Made by a program: the position numbers and the translations under genes
NCBI GenBank assembly: GCA_017391185.1
Contig: JAFOZN010000129.1
Coordinates: forward strand, 1 to 16,743
Length of the DNA: 16,743 nucleotides
DNA from: Alistipes sp.
GTDB taxonomy: Bacteria > Bacteroidota > Bacteroidia > Bacteroidales > Rikenellaceae
Reading direction: 5' to 3'
Notes under the pieces: generated by a model
Database searches by the model: none
What the model was told of the DNA's origin: nothing
Seen by the model: only the letters and a program-made list of their open reading frames with translations
Shown: in pieces, positions 7,003-14,970 of the stretch
How the letters are laid out: each line of letters starts with the position of its first letter
Position numbering within the stretch: the first letter of the stretch is position 1

Positions 7003-8595
7003 TTACTTGAGCTTTTGTTGACGCATTTTACGACTCAGAGTCTGGATACACTCTCGGCGAGGAATGATGACCGAGACTCCTTCGTAGTCAATCTCCTCGC
7101 GTATAATAGCCGTAATCTTCGCCATATTCTTAGGCAGAGGCTCCACCACTCTCACATGCTCAGGCTCCACGCCCAAAGCTATACATATGGCCTCAAACTT
7201 ATTTGTACCAGCCGAGTCCTGCCCACCTGTCATGGCGGTGGTGAGATTGTCCGATATGATCACCGTAATACGTGAACCATCATTTACGGCATCGAGCAAG
7301 CCCGTCATACCTGAATGGGTAAAGGTCGAATCGCCGATAACTGCAATAGCTGGATGCAGGCCAGCATCGGCGGCACCCTTGGCCATAGTAATCGAAGCTC
7401 CCATATCCACACAACTGTCAATAGCACGAAATGGGGGCAAAGCTCCCAACGTATAGCAACCAATATCGCCAAAGATGCGAGCATCGGCATACTCCGCAGC
7501 CACCTTATTCAGCGCATTATACACATCCCTATGACCGCAGCCCTGACACAATGCTGGAGGTCGTACAACGACATTCTGAGCCTCAACAAACGAAGGCTTA
7601 GGCTCTACACCCATAGCCAGACCCACGTTATCGGGCGTAAGCTCACCCATACGTGGCAAAGCCCCCGTAAGGCGTCCCTTCAACTCATAATCGCACCCCA
7701 ACAACGCACCGATCTGCTCCTCTACCATAGGCTGACCATCCTCCACTACAAGTATCGAATCGCACTCCGCAGCAAAAGCCTTGATACTCTGACTCGGTAG
7801 CGGATATTGCGAGATTTTCAACACGGGGATACCCAACTTCTCAGGAGCATTCTCCATCACATAGTTATACCCTATTCCGCACGCCACAACGCCCATCTTG
7901 GCCTTCGACTGAGGCTTGGCAAGAGTGTTGTATGGAGAATTTTCCGAGGCCTCCACCAACTTAGGTTGCTTCTCCACCAGCGAAGCATATTGCCTACGCG
8001 CATTACCAGGCAATAGCACCCAATGTGTACGATCACACTCGGCATTAAGAGCATTCTGCTCCTTAGGAGACGTTAGCTCCACTCCTGCGCGCGAGTGCGC
8101 CAAACGAGTCACCACACGCATCAAAACGGGCAAGCGCAACTCCTCCGAGAGCGCAAAAGCATGACGCATCATATCATAGGCCTCCTGCTGAGAGGATGGC
8201 TCCAAAATAGGAATCATCGCAAATTTACCATAGAAACGAGAATCCTGCTCGTTCTGCGATGAGTGCATCGAAGGATCATCCGCTGCCAAAACCACCAGAC
8301 CTCCATTAATACCCGTAATCGCTGAATTTACGAAGGCATCCGCCGCCACATTCATACCCACATGCTTCATACAGACCAATGCTCGTTTACCAGCATAGGA
8401 CATACCGAGGGCTGACTCCATAGCGGTCTTCTCGTTGGTCGCCCAACGACTGCGAATCTGTGGAGCATGAGTCTGGATATACTCTGTTATCTCTGTCGAG
8501 GGAGTACCGGGGTAGGCATACACACCGCTGATGCCAGCATCAACGGCACCTTGAGCTACCGCTTCGTCTCCCAAAAGTAATCTTCTTTGAATCAT
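7003..8595 (-). CDS. iorA: indolepyruvate ferredoxin oxidoreductase, alpha subunit (short form without ferredoxin domain)
   Basis: A 530-residue thiamine-diphosphate enzyme subunit. The N-terminal pyrimidine-binding domain shows VYAYPGTPSTEI (25-36) and the domain-II region follows. The C-terminal pyrophosphate-binding domain (about 345-515) has CQGCGHR (350-356), GDIGCYTLGALPP (376-388), MGASI (398-402), GDSTFTHSGM (421-430) and NLTTAMTGGQ (450-459). Characterised archaeal IorA proteins are about 600-650 residues and end in a two-cluster ferredoxin domain with CxxCxxCxxxCP repeats; this one stops at residue 530 with a basic tail and only one Cys (516) after 471. C350, C353 and C380, with another Cys, could hold a single cluster near the cofactor, as in two-subunit oxoacid oxidoreductases; that is inference. 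It is fused by TAAATG to iorB and lies 65 bases after ddh. Confidence 0.94.
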   Translation of the reverse strand: MIQRRLLLGDEAVAQGAVDAGISGVYAYPGTPSTEITEYIQTHAPQIRSRWATNEKTAMESALGMSYAGKRALVCMKHVGMNVAADAFVNSAITGINGGLVVLAADDPSMHSSQNEQDSRFYGKFAMIPILEPSSQQEAYDMMRHAFALSEELRLPVLMRVVTRLAHSRAGVELTSPKEQNALNAECDRTHWVLLPGNARRQYASLVEKQPKLVEASENSPYNTLAKPQSKAKMGVVACGIGYNYVMENAPEKLGIPVLKISQYPLPSQSIKAFAAECDSILVVEDGQPMVEEQIGALLGCDYELKGRLTGALPRMGELTPDNVGLAMGVEPKPSFVEAQNVVVRPPALCQGCGHRDVYNALNKVAAEYADARIFGDIGCYTLGALPPFRAIDSCVDMGASITMAKGAADAGLHPAIAVIGDSTFTHSGMTGLLDAVNDGSRITVIISDNLTTAMTGGQDSAGTNKFEAICIALGVEPEHVRVVEPLPKNMAKITAIIREEIDYEGVSVIIPRRECIQTLSRKMRQQKLK

Positions 8596-8660
8596 AATCT
8601 TCTCACCTTACATCTCCCCTGCGCCGAGCCACCGCACGCACGCAAAACCTCAAAAAGGAA

Positions 8661-9557
8661 CTACACCAAACGGCGGATAAGCTGATCTCTCTCGCCCAAG
8701 AGGAAGTCGATGAGTGGGATCTCGATCATGGTATATGCACCTGGCTTCTGCTTGAGAACGGCGCGAGCTCCCGACACCAAAATCTGGCTCGTAAGACCTG
8801 GGTTATCGATACTCATATTGAACTCGAATCGCTGATTCTGAGTCTTGCCCGAAACACCCTTACGCACCATATTTACGCCATGTCCCATATCCAAGAGTGC
8901 ATCCACACTCTCGACCTGAGTCACATGAGTCTCATCGTGTACAAAGTAGGCATCACTCTTGATAGCCTGAGCCACCTGCTCAAAGTCGTAACCCTCCTCC
9001 AACTCGATATAGACCATACGGCGATGGATACCTGTACCCAGAGGAATAGTCATCGACAAAGCAGCCTTCACACCCTCGATAGCCTTCACCGCTACGGTAT
9101 GTCCCATACTCATACCAGGGCCGAAGTTGGTATAGGTGATACCCTGAGGAGCACACACCTCCAAAAGAGCGCGCACCACAGAGTCGCTACCCGGATCCCA
9201 GCCAGCCGAAATCAGCGCCGCAGCACCATGCTCCTTGGCGATGGCATCCAAGCGCAAACGTGTATCGGCGATACCTGTATGGATATCATAGCTATCTACT
9301 GTCGAGATACCCAATTTAAGTGCAGTCTCGGCACTCTTCTCAACCAATCGTGATGGAGTGCAAAGAATAGCTACATCTACACCCTCAAGCTCCTCCAAAG
9401 AGCTTACAACGGGATATTTTGAATCCAAGGCAGAGCCAAGCGATGAGGCACGGCGCACGATGCCCGCAACCTCAAAATCTGCAGCAGCTTCCAAAGCCTC
9501 GATAACATATCTTCCTATATTGCCGTATCCTACAACGGCAGCTCTAATCTTCTTCAT
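8661..9557 (-). CDS. ddh: meso-diaminopimelate D-dehydrogenase
   Basis: A 298-residue NADPH-dependent enzyme that makes meso-diaminopimelate from tetrahydrodipicolinate and ammonia in one step, feeding lysine and peptidoglycan synthesis in the cytoplasm. The dinucleotide-binding motif is VGYGNIGR (9-16). STVDSYDIH (85-93), SAGWDPGSDS (117-126) and NFGPGMSMGHT (144-154) are family signatures that line the substrate pocket. Length is close to Bacteroidota members and slightly below the 320-residue Corynebacterium enzyme. It is the first gene of the minus-strand run that continues into iorA after 65 bases; no clear promoter is seen in that gap, so ddh may be co-transcribed with the ior set. A -7 element lies just upstream at 9589-9596. 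Confidence 0.95.
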   Translation of the reverse strand: MKKIRAAVVGYGNIGRYVIEALEAAADFEVAGIVRRASSLGSALDSKYPVVSSLEELEGVDVAILCTPSRLVEKSAETALKLGISTVDSYDIHTGIADTRLRLDAIAKEHGAAALISAGWDPGSDSVVRALLEVCAPQGITYTNFGPGMSMGHTVAVKAIEGVKAALSMTIPLGTGIHRRMVYIELEEGYDFEQVAQAIKSDAYFVHDETHVTQVESVDALLDMGHGVNMVRKGVSGKTQNQRFEFNMSIDNPGLTSQILVSGARAVLKQKPGAYTMIEIPLIDFLLGERDQLIRRLV

Positions 9558-9588
9558 AATAGGCTAACATTTTAAATGTAATTAACTA

Positions 9589-9596
9589 CAAAGATA
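9589..9596 (-). promoter_or_regulatory. -7 element of the ddh promoter
   Basis: On the minus strand TATCTTTG is a full match to TAnnTTTG, about 32 bases before the ddh ATG. No good TTTG lies at the -33 distance; that position falls in a hairpin at 9601-9627. Confidence 0.5.
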
Positions 9597-9600
9597 ATGG

Positions 9601-9627
9601 CTTTTTGGTGGTATTTGCCACTAAAAG
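9601..9627. promoter_or_regulatory. inverted repeat over the ddh -33 region (possible operator)
   Basis: CTTTT (9601-9605) pairs with AAAAG (9623-9627) and GTGG (9608-9611) with CCAC (9618-9621), giving nine pairs around a six-base centre with a small asymmetric internal loop. It covers the region where the -33 contact of ddh should lie, so a regulator could bind there. The function is inferred from position only. Confidence 0.3.
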
Positions 9628-9798
9628 TTTGTTTTTTTTGAGTCTTGCACTACAAAAATTAGAATTTTTATTAATTATTCACTCTTTATTGACCTCTTCC
9701 ACGATCATGGAGATGTTCCATTTTCCTGCCTTTGGATGAAAATACACACAACACAAAAGCTGATATTTCCGATTTTGGTTTCTCATTTTTTATTCTTT
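9628..9798. other. A/T-rich spacer between divergent ddh and alcohol dehydrogenase genes
   Basis: With the promoter elements on each side this is part of a 303-base divergent intergenic region. I see no gene in it. It holds long T- and A-rich runs and a small inverted repeat ATGGA/TCCAT (9707-9711/9717-9721) about 80 bases before the alcohol dehydrogenase promoter. A methionine at 9732 in the alcohol dehydrogenase frame is upstream of the promoter and is not used. Confidence 0.4.
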
Positions 9799-9830
9799 TT
9801 TGCAACTATCGTGAAAATATATTATTTTTG
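9799..9830 (+). promoter_or_regulatory. promoter of the alcohol dehydrogenase gene
   Basis: TTTG at 9799-9802, a 20-base spacer and TATTTTTG (9823-9830), a full TAnnTTTG match. Transcription would start near 9837, leaving a leader of about 24 bases before the ATG at 9861. Spacer length is the same as in the tRNA-Cys promoter. Confidence 0.7.
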
Positions 9831-9860
9831 GAGGTAATAAACCTTAAAAACATTTTGGCT

Positions 9861-11033
9861 ATGAATAAATTTGTATATGACATCCCTACAAAGGTCTATT
9901 TCGGCAAGGACCAGATAGGCAACTTGGGCAAGGAGTTGAGCAAATTCGGCAAGAGAGTGTTGCTCACCTACGGTGGTGGCTCAATCAAGAAAATCGGTTT
10001 ATATGATGCTGTCGTAGAGCAGATCAAAGAGGCTGGCTTGGAGCTTTTCGAGCTTTCGGGCATCGAGCCTAATCCACGTGTAGATTCTGTACGCGAGGGT
10101 GCGCAGATATGTAAGGATCAGAATATTGACGTATTGTTGGCAGTAGGTGGTGGCTCAACTATCGATGCGACCAAATTTATTGCGGCTGCAGCGTGTGTAG
10201 ATCACGATGCGTGGGATTTCTTGGATACCAGCAAGTGGGCTCCTATCGAGAAGGCCTTGCCTATCGTCTCTATCCTCACACTCTCGGCAACAGGCTCAGA
10301 GATGGATACCGCTGCGGTAATCTCTAATCTGGAGACTAAGGAGAAGATCGGACGCATGGATCGCAACCTTTTGCCTAAGGTGTCGTTCCTCGACCCAACA
10401 AACACCTTTACAGTGAGCCCATACCAGACAGCTTGCGGTTCGGCAGATATTATCTCACACATCATGGAGGTATATTTCAACCAAGAGAATGATCTCTATA
10501 TGCTCGACTGCTTTATGGAGGGTATGCTCAAGACTGTCATCAAATATGCCCCTGTGGCAATGGTAGAGCCAGACAATTATGAGGCACGTGCCAACCTGAT
10601 GTGGGCTTCATCATGGGCAATCAACGGATTTATCACCGCAGGCAAGCGTCACGCTTGGAGTTGCCACCCTATGGAGCATGAGCTCTCGGCATTCTACGAC
10701 ATAACTCACGGTCTGGGTTTGGCGATCCTTACGCCACGTTGGATGGAGTATTGCTTGGATGAGAGCCGAGTAGATAAATATGTACAGTTTGCAGTAAATG
10801 TCTTTGGCGTAGATCCATCGGGCGAGAAGATGGAGATTGCCAAGAAGGGTATCGAGCTTCTCTCTAAGTTCTTCTTCGAGACTTTGGGCTTAAAGAGCAA
10901 CTTCACAGAGATCGGCATCAAGCCTGAAGACTTCTCAGCAATGGCTAAGCAGGCATGCCGTGGTGGCGTAATCGAGGGCTTCAAGCCTTTGGCACAGGCC
11001 GATATCGAGAAGATTTACCAGATGTGCTTGTAA
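9861..11033 (+). CDS. iron-containing alcohol dehydrogenase, YqhD/butanol dehydrogenase type
   Basis: A 390-residue cytoplasmic enzyme of the iron-dependent (group III) alcohol dehydrogenases, reducing aldehydes with NAD(P)H. GGGSIKKIGLYD (38-49) and VGGGSTIDATKF (95-106) form the nucleotide-binding domain. LTLSATGSEMD (139-149) follows. The metal ligands of YqhD map to D196 and H200 in ADIISH, H269 in SCHPMEHELS and H283 in DITHGLG, all present. Length and motifs fit YqhD and clostridial butanol dehydrogenases, which prefer NADPH. The start at 9861 is chosen because a matching promoter ends at 9830; an upstream methionine at 9732 would precede the promoter. The gene stands alone, with its own promoter and terminator, which suits a role in aldehyde detoxification or redox balance; the natural aldehyde is unknown. 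Confidence 0.93.
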   Translation: MNKFVYDIPTKVYFGKDQIGNLGKELSKFGKRVLLTYGGGSIKKIGLYDAVVEQIKEAGLELFELSGIEPNPRVDSVREGAQICKDQNIDVLLAVGGGSTIDATKFIAAAACVDHDAWDFLDTSKWAPIEKALPIVSILTLSATGSEMDTAAVISNLETKEKIGRMDRNLLPKVSFLDPTNTFTVSPYQTACGSADIISHIMEVYFNQENDLYMLDCFMEGMLKTVIKYAPVAMVEPDNYEARANLMWASSWAINGFITAGKRHAWSCHPMEHELSAFYDITHGLGLAILTPRWMEYCLDESRVDKYVQFAVNVFGVDPSGEKMEIAKKGIELLSKFFFETLGLKSNFTEIGIKPEDFSAMAKQACRGGVIEGFKPLAQADIEKIYQMCL

Positions 11034-11058
11034 AGAGAGCATAAAATTTGATATAGAG

Positions 11059-11110
11059 ATTGGGGTTGCCAAAAGGTATGCTTATTTTGGCGATCCCAAT
11101 TTTATTTTTC
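11059..11110 (+). terminator. intrinsic terminator of the alcohol dehydrogenase gene
   Basis: A 16-bp stem (11059-11074 with 11085-11100, including two G-U wobbles) closes a 10-base loop and is followed by TTTATTTTTC. It ends only about ten bases before the mscS-type start codon, so the channel gene either depends on readthrough or has a promoter inside this stretch that I cannot pinpoint. Confidence 0.85.
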
Positions 11111-11120
11111 AACCAATAGT

Positions 11121-12359
11121 ATGGAGACAATAAGTCGTTTTTTTAGAGATTGGGTAGATAAGATTCTCATAGATATGGGGTTAGCCAACAATGTGGGCGA
11201 TGGCTTCAACCGTTGGATCATATTGCTCTTTATAATCCTTTTCGCACTACTCATAGACCTGATTATACGTTCGGGCCTGACACGCCTACTACATCAGATA
11301 GTACAGCGTACAAAAGCCAAGTGGGATGATCACCTCTTCGACAAAAAGGTGATGCGCCGTCTATGCAATTTCATAACACCTACGATAATCTATACGCTTC
11401 TGCCCATCGCATTCTCCTCCTCAGATGGCAGTAACGATGGCATGCATATCCTCCTGCAAAGGTGTGTAGAGATATATTTGGTGATCACCTGCATAGGTTT
11501 TGTCAACATACTCTTAAAGGTCTGCTTCGAGATTGCCGAGCAACAACCCGCATGGCAAGGCAAGCCTATCAAGGGCTTGATGCAGACTGGTCAAGGAATC
11601 GTAATCGGCATCGGGGTGATACTAATTATCTCCATACTGATAAACAAATCACCAGCTCTGTTGCTCACGGGTTTGGGTGCTTCGGCAGCCGTCTTGATGC
11701 TCATCTTCAAGGACAGCATCTTGGGTTTGGTGGCGGGCGTACAGCTCTCAGCCAACAATATGCTCAAGGTGGGAGATTGGATCTCTCTGCCAAAACATGA
11801 AGTGGATGGCGAGGTCGAGGAGGTTTCGCTCACCACCATCAAGGTCAGAGCTTGGGATAAGACGTTGCAGACTCTGCCACCCTACCTGCTCATTAGCGAA
11901 CCGTTTGATAACTGGCAGGCGATGCGTCTTGCTGGAGGTAGGCGCATAAAGCGTTCACTGAATGTGGATATGACACAAATTCGTTTTGCCGATGAGGGGA
12001 TGATCTCCTCACTCAGGCTAAACGACACAACACGCCCCCTCATAGAGCAGATAGAGACTCGCTCGGCAGAGGGTGGCCCACTCACCAACATAGATCTTCT
12101 GATGCGATGCGTAGATCTCTACATCAAGCTCCACCCAAGAGTCAACCACTCGATGATCAGCATGGTACGCCAACTCCAGCCGACTCAATGGGGACTCCCG
12201 ATAGAGATTTATTGTTTCTCGGCGGATGTCAATTGGATACCTTATGAGAATCTCCAGACCGAGATTATATCATTTGTGGTGGCTATCGCTCCTCTCTTCG
12301 GGCTGAGCATGTATCAAGCTCCATCGAGCATGGATCTCAGAGCCAAAAAGATGGTGTAA
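11121..12359 (+). CDS. MscS-family mechanosensitive ion channel, YbdG-like
   Basis: A 412-residue inner-membrane protein; E. coli YbdG has nearly the same length. Hydrophobic segments lie at about 31-49, 83-98, 115-134 and 157-174, followed by the pore-lining helix and linker (179-208, LLTGLGASAAVLMLIFKDSI start) with the Gly/Ala-rich face typical of MscS. The beta domain follows with VGDWISLP (217-224) and GEVEEVSLTTIKVRAWD (230-246). The C-terminal part (about 260-400) is a cytoplasmic domain longer than in MscS itself. It likely releases solutes upon hypo-osmotic shock. The ATG at 11121 comes 20 bases after the preceding terminator stem. No partner gene is apparent. Confidence 0.92.
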   Translation: METISRFFRDWVDKILIDMGLANNVGDGFNRWIILLFIILFALLIDLIIRSGLTRLLHQIVQRTKAKWDDHLFDKKVMRRLCNFITPTIIYTLLPIAFSSSDGSNDGMHILLQRCVEIYLVITCIGFVNILLKVCFEIAEQQPAWQGKPIKGLMQTGQGIVIGIGVILIISILINKSPALLLTGLGASAAVLMLIFKDSILGLVAGVQLSANNMLKVGDWISLPKHEVDGEVEEVSLTTIKVRAWDKTLQTLPPYLLISEPFDNWQAMRLAGGRRIKRSLNVDMTQIRFADEGMISSLRLNDTTRPLIEQIETRSAEGGPLTNIDLLMRCVDLYIKLHPRVNHSMISMVRQLQPTQWGLPIEIYCFSADVNWIPYENLQTEIISFVVAIAPLFGLSMYQAPSSMDLRAKKMV

Positions 12360-12373
12360 AACATTATTTGCTT

Positions 12374-12417
12374 AAAAAAAATGAGGGTGCCTAACAGAAT
12401 ATGTTAGGCACCCTCAT
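12374..12417. terminator. strong bidirectional terminator between mscS-type and GH43 genes
   Basis: A perfect 16-bp stem (12381-12396 with 12402-12417) with a 5-base loop GAATA. On the minus strand it is followed by an eight-base U-run, so it is the terminator of the xyl operon. On the plus strand it follows the mscS-type gene, but with a weaker U-tract. The arm sequence GAGGGTG..CTAAC recurs at 14971-14999. Confidence 0.9.
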
Positions 12418-12440
12418 TCGTATAAATCAATTTTATTCTT

Positions 12441-13412
12441 CTATTGCTTTTCCGTTCCCTCGATGGTAATGATTCGTCCCTCCTGGTCATACTCCAACTC
12501 CACTACCTTCAACGAGCGCAACCATGTAGTACCGCCCGAAGGTACAGAGTCGTGATGGAAGAGATACCATTTGCCCTTATACTCTACGATAGAGTGATGG
12601 GTGGTCCAACCCACAACAGGAGTCAGAATCACGCCCTGATAGGTAAATGGGCCGTATGGATTATCACCGATGGCATAGCACAACATATGTGTATCGCCCG
12701 TTGAGTAACTGAAGTAATACTTGCCATTATATTTATGCATCCACGAAGCCTCGAAGAAGCGATGTGGATCATCGGCCTTGAGTGGATTACCCTCTCCATC
12801 GAGAATAACTACCGCGTGTGGCTCCTCGGCAAACTGTTTCATATCCTCGCTCAGGCGCACCACGCGAGCAGGGATAGCCACCTCATCTCCGTGAGGCAAA
12901 TATGCCGACTCAAGCGCCTTGTTATCCTTATAGCGTTGCAGCTGACCGCCCCACAAACCTCCGAAGTAGATATAATGCGCACCATCTTCCTCGAAAACGG
13001 CAGGGTCAATGCTATAACTACCTCGGATAGGATCAGCCTCAGGAATAAATGGGCCATAAGGCTTATCACTCACAGCAACACCCAAGCGGAACGTATCGTT
13101 CTTATCCTTGAGTGGGAAATACATATAGTATTTGCCATCCTTATACGCCACATCGTTATCCCACAGCTGGCGGCCTGCCCATGGGATCTGCTCCACGCTC
13201 AGTACCACGCCATGATCGGTCAGAGTGCCGTTCTCGATATCCTCGCACGAAAAGACGTGATAATCCTTCATATTGAAGTGGTCTCCGTTGTCATTCTCCT
13301 CAATACCCGAATCCCAATCGTGTGAAGGGTAGATATAGAGTTTACCATCGAAGATATGCACCGATGGATCGGCCATATAATCCTCTGGAACGATATATTT
13401 TGGTGTTTTCAT
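12441..13412 (-). CDS. glycoside hydrolase family 43 enzyme (beta-xylosidase/arabinofuranosidase), cytoplasmic
   Basis: A 323-residue five-bladed beta-propeller of family GH43. The three acidic residues of the active site fit D15 in MADPSV (general base), D136 in YSIDPAVF (pKa modulator) and E221 in FFEASWMHKYNGKYY (general acid). His-286/287 in LFHHDS lies where GH43 enzymes place a metal-site His. Repeated DGKYYMYF/NGKYYFSY-type blade strands are visible. There is no signal peptide or lipobox, and no accessory C-terminal domain, so it should act in the cytoplasm on imported short xylo- or arabino-oligosaccharides. It starts 18 bases after the GPH symporter gene and is the last gene of the xyl operon. 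Xylosidase versus arabinofuranosidase cannot be settled by sequence reading. Confidence 0.92.
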   Translation of the reverse strand: MKTPKYIVPEDYMADPSVHIFDGKLYIYPSHDWDSGIEENDNGDHFNMKDYHVFSCEDIENGTLTDHGVVLSVEQIPWAGRQLWDNDVAYKDGKYYMYFPLKDKNDTFRLGVAVSDKPYGPFIPEADPIRGSYSIDPAVFEEDGAHYIYFGGLWGGQLQRYKDNKALESAYLPHGDEVAIPARVVRLSEDMKQFAEEPHAVVILDGEGNPLKADDPHRFFEASWMHKYNGKYYFSYSTGDTHMLCYAIGDNPYGPFTYQGVILTPVVGWTTHHSIVEYKGKWYLFHHDSVPSGGTTWLRSLKVVELEYDQEGRIITIEGTEKQ

Positions 13413-13430
13413 ACTCTTAAACTTTAAAAA

Positions 13431-14924
13431 TTATTTACCATGTTCTGCACGGCGAAGCTCCAACTCGGCCTGCATCTTCTCATTGAACTGCTTAGTGATA
13501 GGATAGAACAAAAGCGCAATCACACCCACAAAGAAAGTCGCAGCAGGAATCAAGCTCGAAGAGAGCTGAATACCCATGATAGCACTCTGGCTTTGCATAA
13601 CTCCCGCACCCGACTCATAACCGAAGCCTGAGAGCAAGAATCCCAAAATAGCGCCTCCTACACCCAAGCCCGCCTTCAAAGCAAAGACTACACCTGCAAA
13701 GACAAATCCCGTAGCACGGCGGTAGCTCACATACTCCATATGGTCTGCCACATCGGCAATCATAGCCCACAACATAGGCACGGTAGGAGCGTAAGCCAAG
13801 CTCTTGAGGAAGTTGAGCAGGAACATGGTCTCGATATCGGCCTTACCTGGGAAGTAGAACATCGCAGTAAAGATGGCCGTAAGGCTAAGGCAGATGATAA
13901 AGACACGCTTCTTACCAAACTTGTTGGCCAAATAGCTCGAAAGCAGTATCACGCCAAAGAACTGCACCAAAGCACCCAACATATTGAAGACACCAAAGCC
14001 CACCATGTATGCTTGATCGGGGCTCGAAACAATCAGACCAAAGGCATTGAGAATCGAATAACCCACACCCTCGCCTGCGCCAGCATAGACAAGTCCAAGC
14101 CTATCCAAGAATTGATACAAAGCCTCGGAATCGACATAATTCTCAAAGTAGTAGTTCATGGCACTTCCCCACATAGCAAGTGTGGTGAAGAGGAAGAGCG
14201 TCAAGACAAACATCGCACGCCATGAAACACTACTGAAGACCTCTTTGATATCCTTCTTCAGATCACTCTTCTGCCCTGGAGGCGGAGTGATACGCTCACG
14301 CGTGGTGAAGAATGTGATGACCAAAAATACAAATCCGATAGCAGCAAAGAGTGAAATGGTCGAAAGCCAACCTTGCGCCGCATCACCTCCATCCGAGAAT
14401 TTATTAACCAAAGGCAAGGTCAATCCCTGAACAACAAACTGAGCGATGGTAGATGCCACGAAACGGATCGAGGTGATACTGTTACGCTCCTTGATATCGC
14501 CCGACATCACGCCTCCGAGCGAAGCGTAAGGGGTATTATTGAAGGAGTAGAGGGTCATCAGCAAGGTATATGAGATGGTCGCATATACCGCCACCAATGC
14601 CTTTTGCTCAATACCAGGATTGTAGAAGGCCAAGATGTAGAATACCATAAATGGCAGGGCGGTCCACAATACCCAAGGGCGGTATTTTCCCCAACGAGTG
14701 TTGGTACGATCCGAGAGGATACCCACAGTTGGATCAACAAAGGCATCTACGATACGCGCAATGAGCATTACCGTACCTGCAATGGCGCCCTCCAATCCGA
14801 AAATATCGGTATAAAATTTCGTCTGATAGATCATCATCATCTGGAAGACCAGATTGGCCGATCCATCACCAAGGCTATAGCCTATCTTCTCCCACAAGGA
14901 TACTCTTTGTGATGCGTTTCTCAT
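13431..14924 (-). CDS. GPH-family sugar:cation symporter (MelB/XynP type), probably for xylosides
   Basis: A 497-residue membrane protein with about twelve hydrophobic segments. The N-terminal signature of the glycoside-pentoside-hexuronide family is clear: IGYSLGDGSANLVF (14-27), FYTDIFGL (37-44), ARIVDAFVDPTVGILSDRT start (56-) with D60 and D64 equal to the cation-site aspartates of MelB, and TRWGKYRPW (76-84). It imports a sugar with Na+ or H+ across the inner membrane. Downstream GH43 (18 bases away) and upstream xylAB point to xylose, xylosides or xylo-oligosaccharides as cargo. A 216-base spacer with hairpins separates it from xylA. Its operon membership with xylA is likely but a separate promoter is possible. 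Confidence 0.93.
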   Translation of the reverse strand: MRNASQRVSLWEKIGYSLGDGSANLVFQMMMIYQTKFYTDIFGLEGAIAGTVMLIARIVDAFVDPTVGILSDRTNTRWGKYRPWVLWTALPFMVFYILAFYNPGIEQKALVAVYATISYTLLMTLYSFNNTPYASLGGVMSGDIKERNSITSIRFVASTIAQFVVQGLTLPLVNKFSDGGDAAQGWLSTISLFAAIGFVFLVITFFTTRERITPPPGQKSDLKKDIKEVFSSVSWRAMFVLTLFLFTTLAMWGSAMNYYFENYVDSEALYQFLDRLGLVYAGAGEGVGYSILNAFGLIVSSPDQAYMVGFGVFNMLGALVQFFGVILLSSYLANKFGKKRVFIICLSLTAIFTAMFYFPGKADIETMFLLNFLKSLAYAPTVPMLWAMIADVADHMEYVSYRRATGFVFAGVVFALKAGLGVGGAILGFLLSGFGYESGAGVMQSQSAIMGIQLSSSLIPAATFFVGVIALLFYPITKQFNEKMQAELELRRAEHGK

Positions 14925-14970
14925 TTCTTGAGTTGATGAAAGTTCTTGCTTATAGTAATTTATGCCGACA

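Noticed and set aside
9732..9860. N-terminal extension of the alcohol dehydrogenase by 43 residues
   Set aside because: The promoter (9799-9830) lies inside it, and the family N-terminus begins at the ATG at 9861.
12735..13325. Plus-strand open frame of 196 codons
   Set aside because: It is antisense to the GH43 gene, has no recognisable motif and no promoter or ribosome-binding context.
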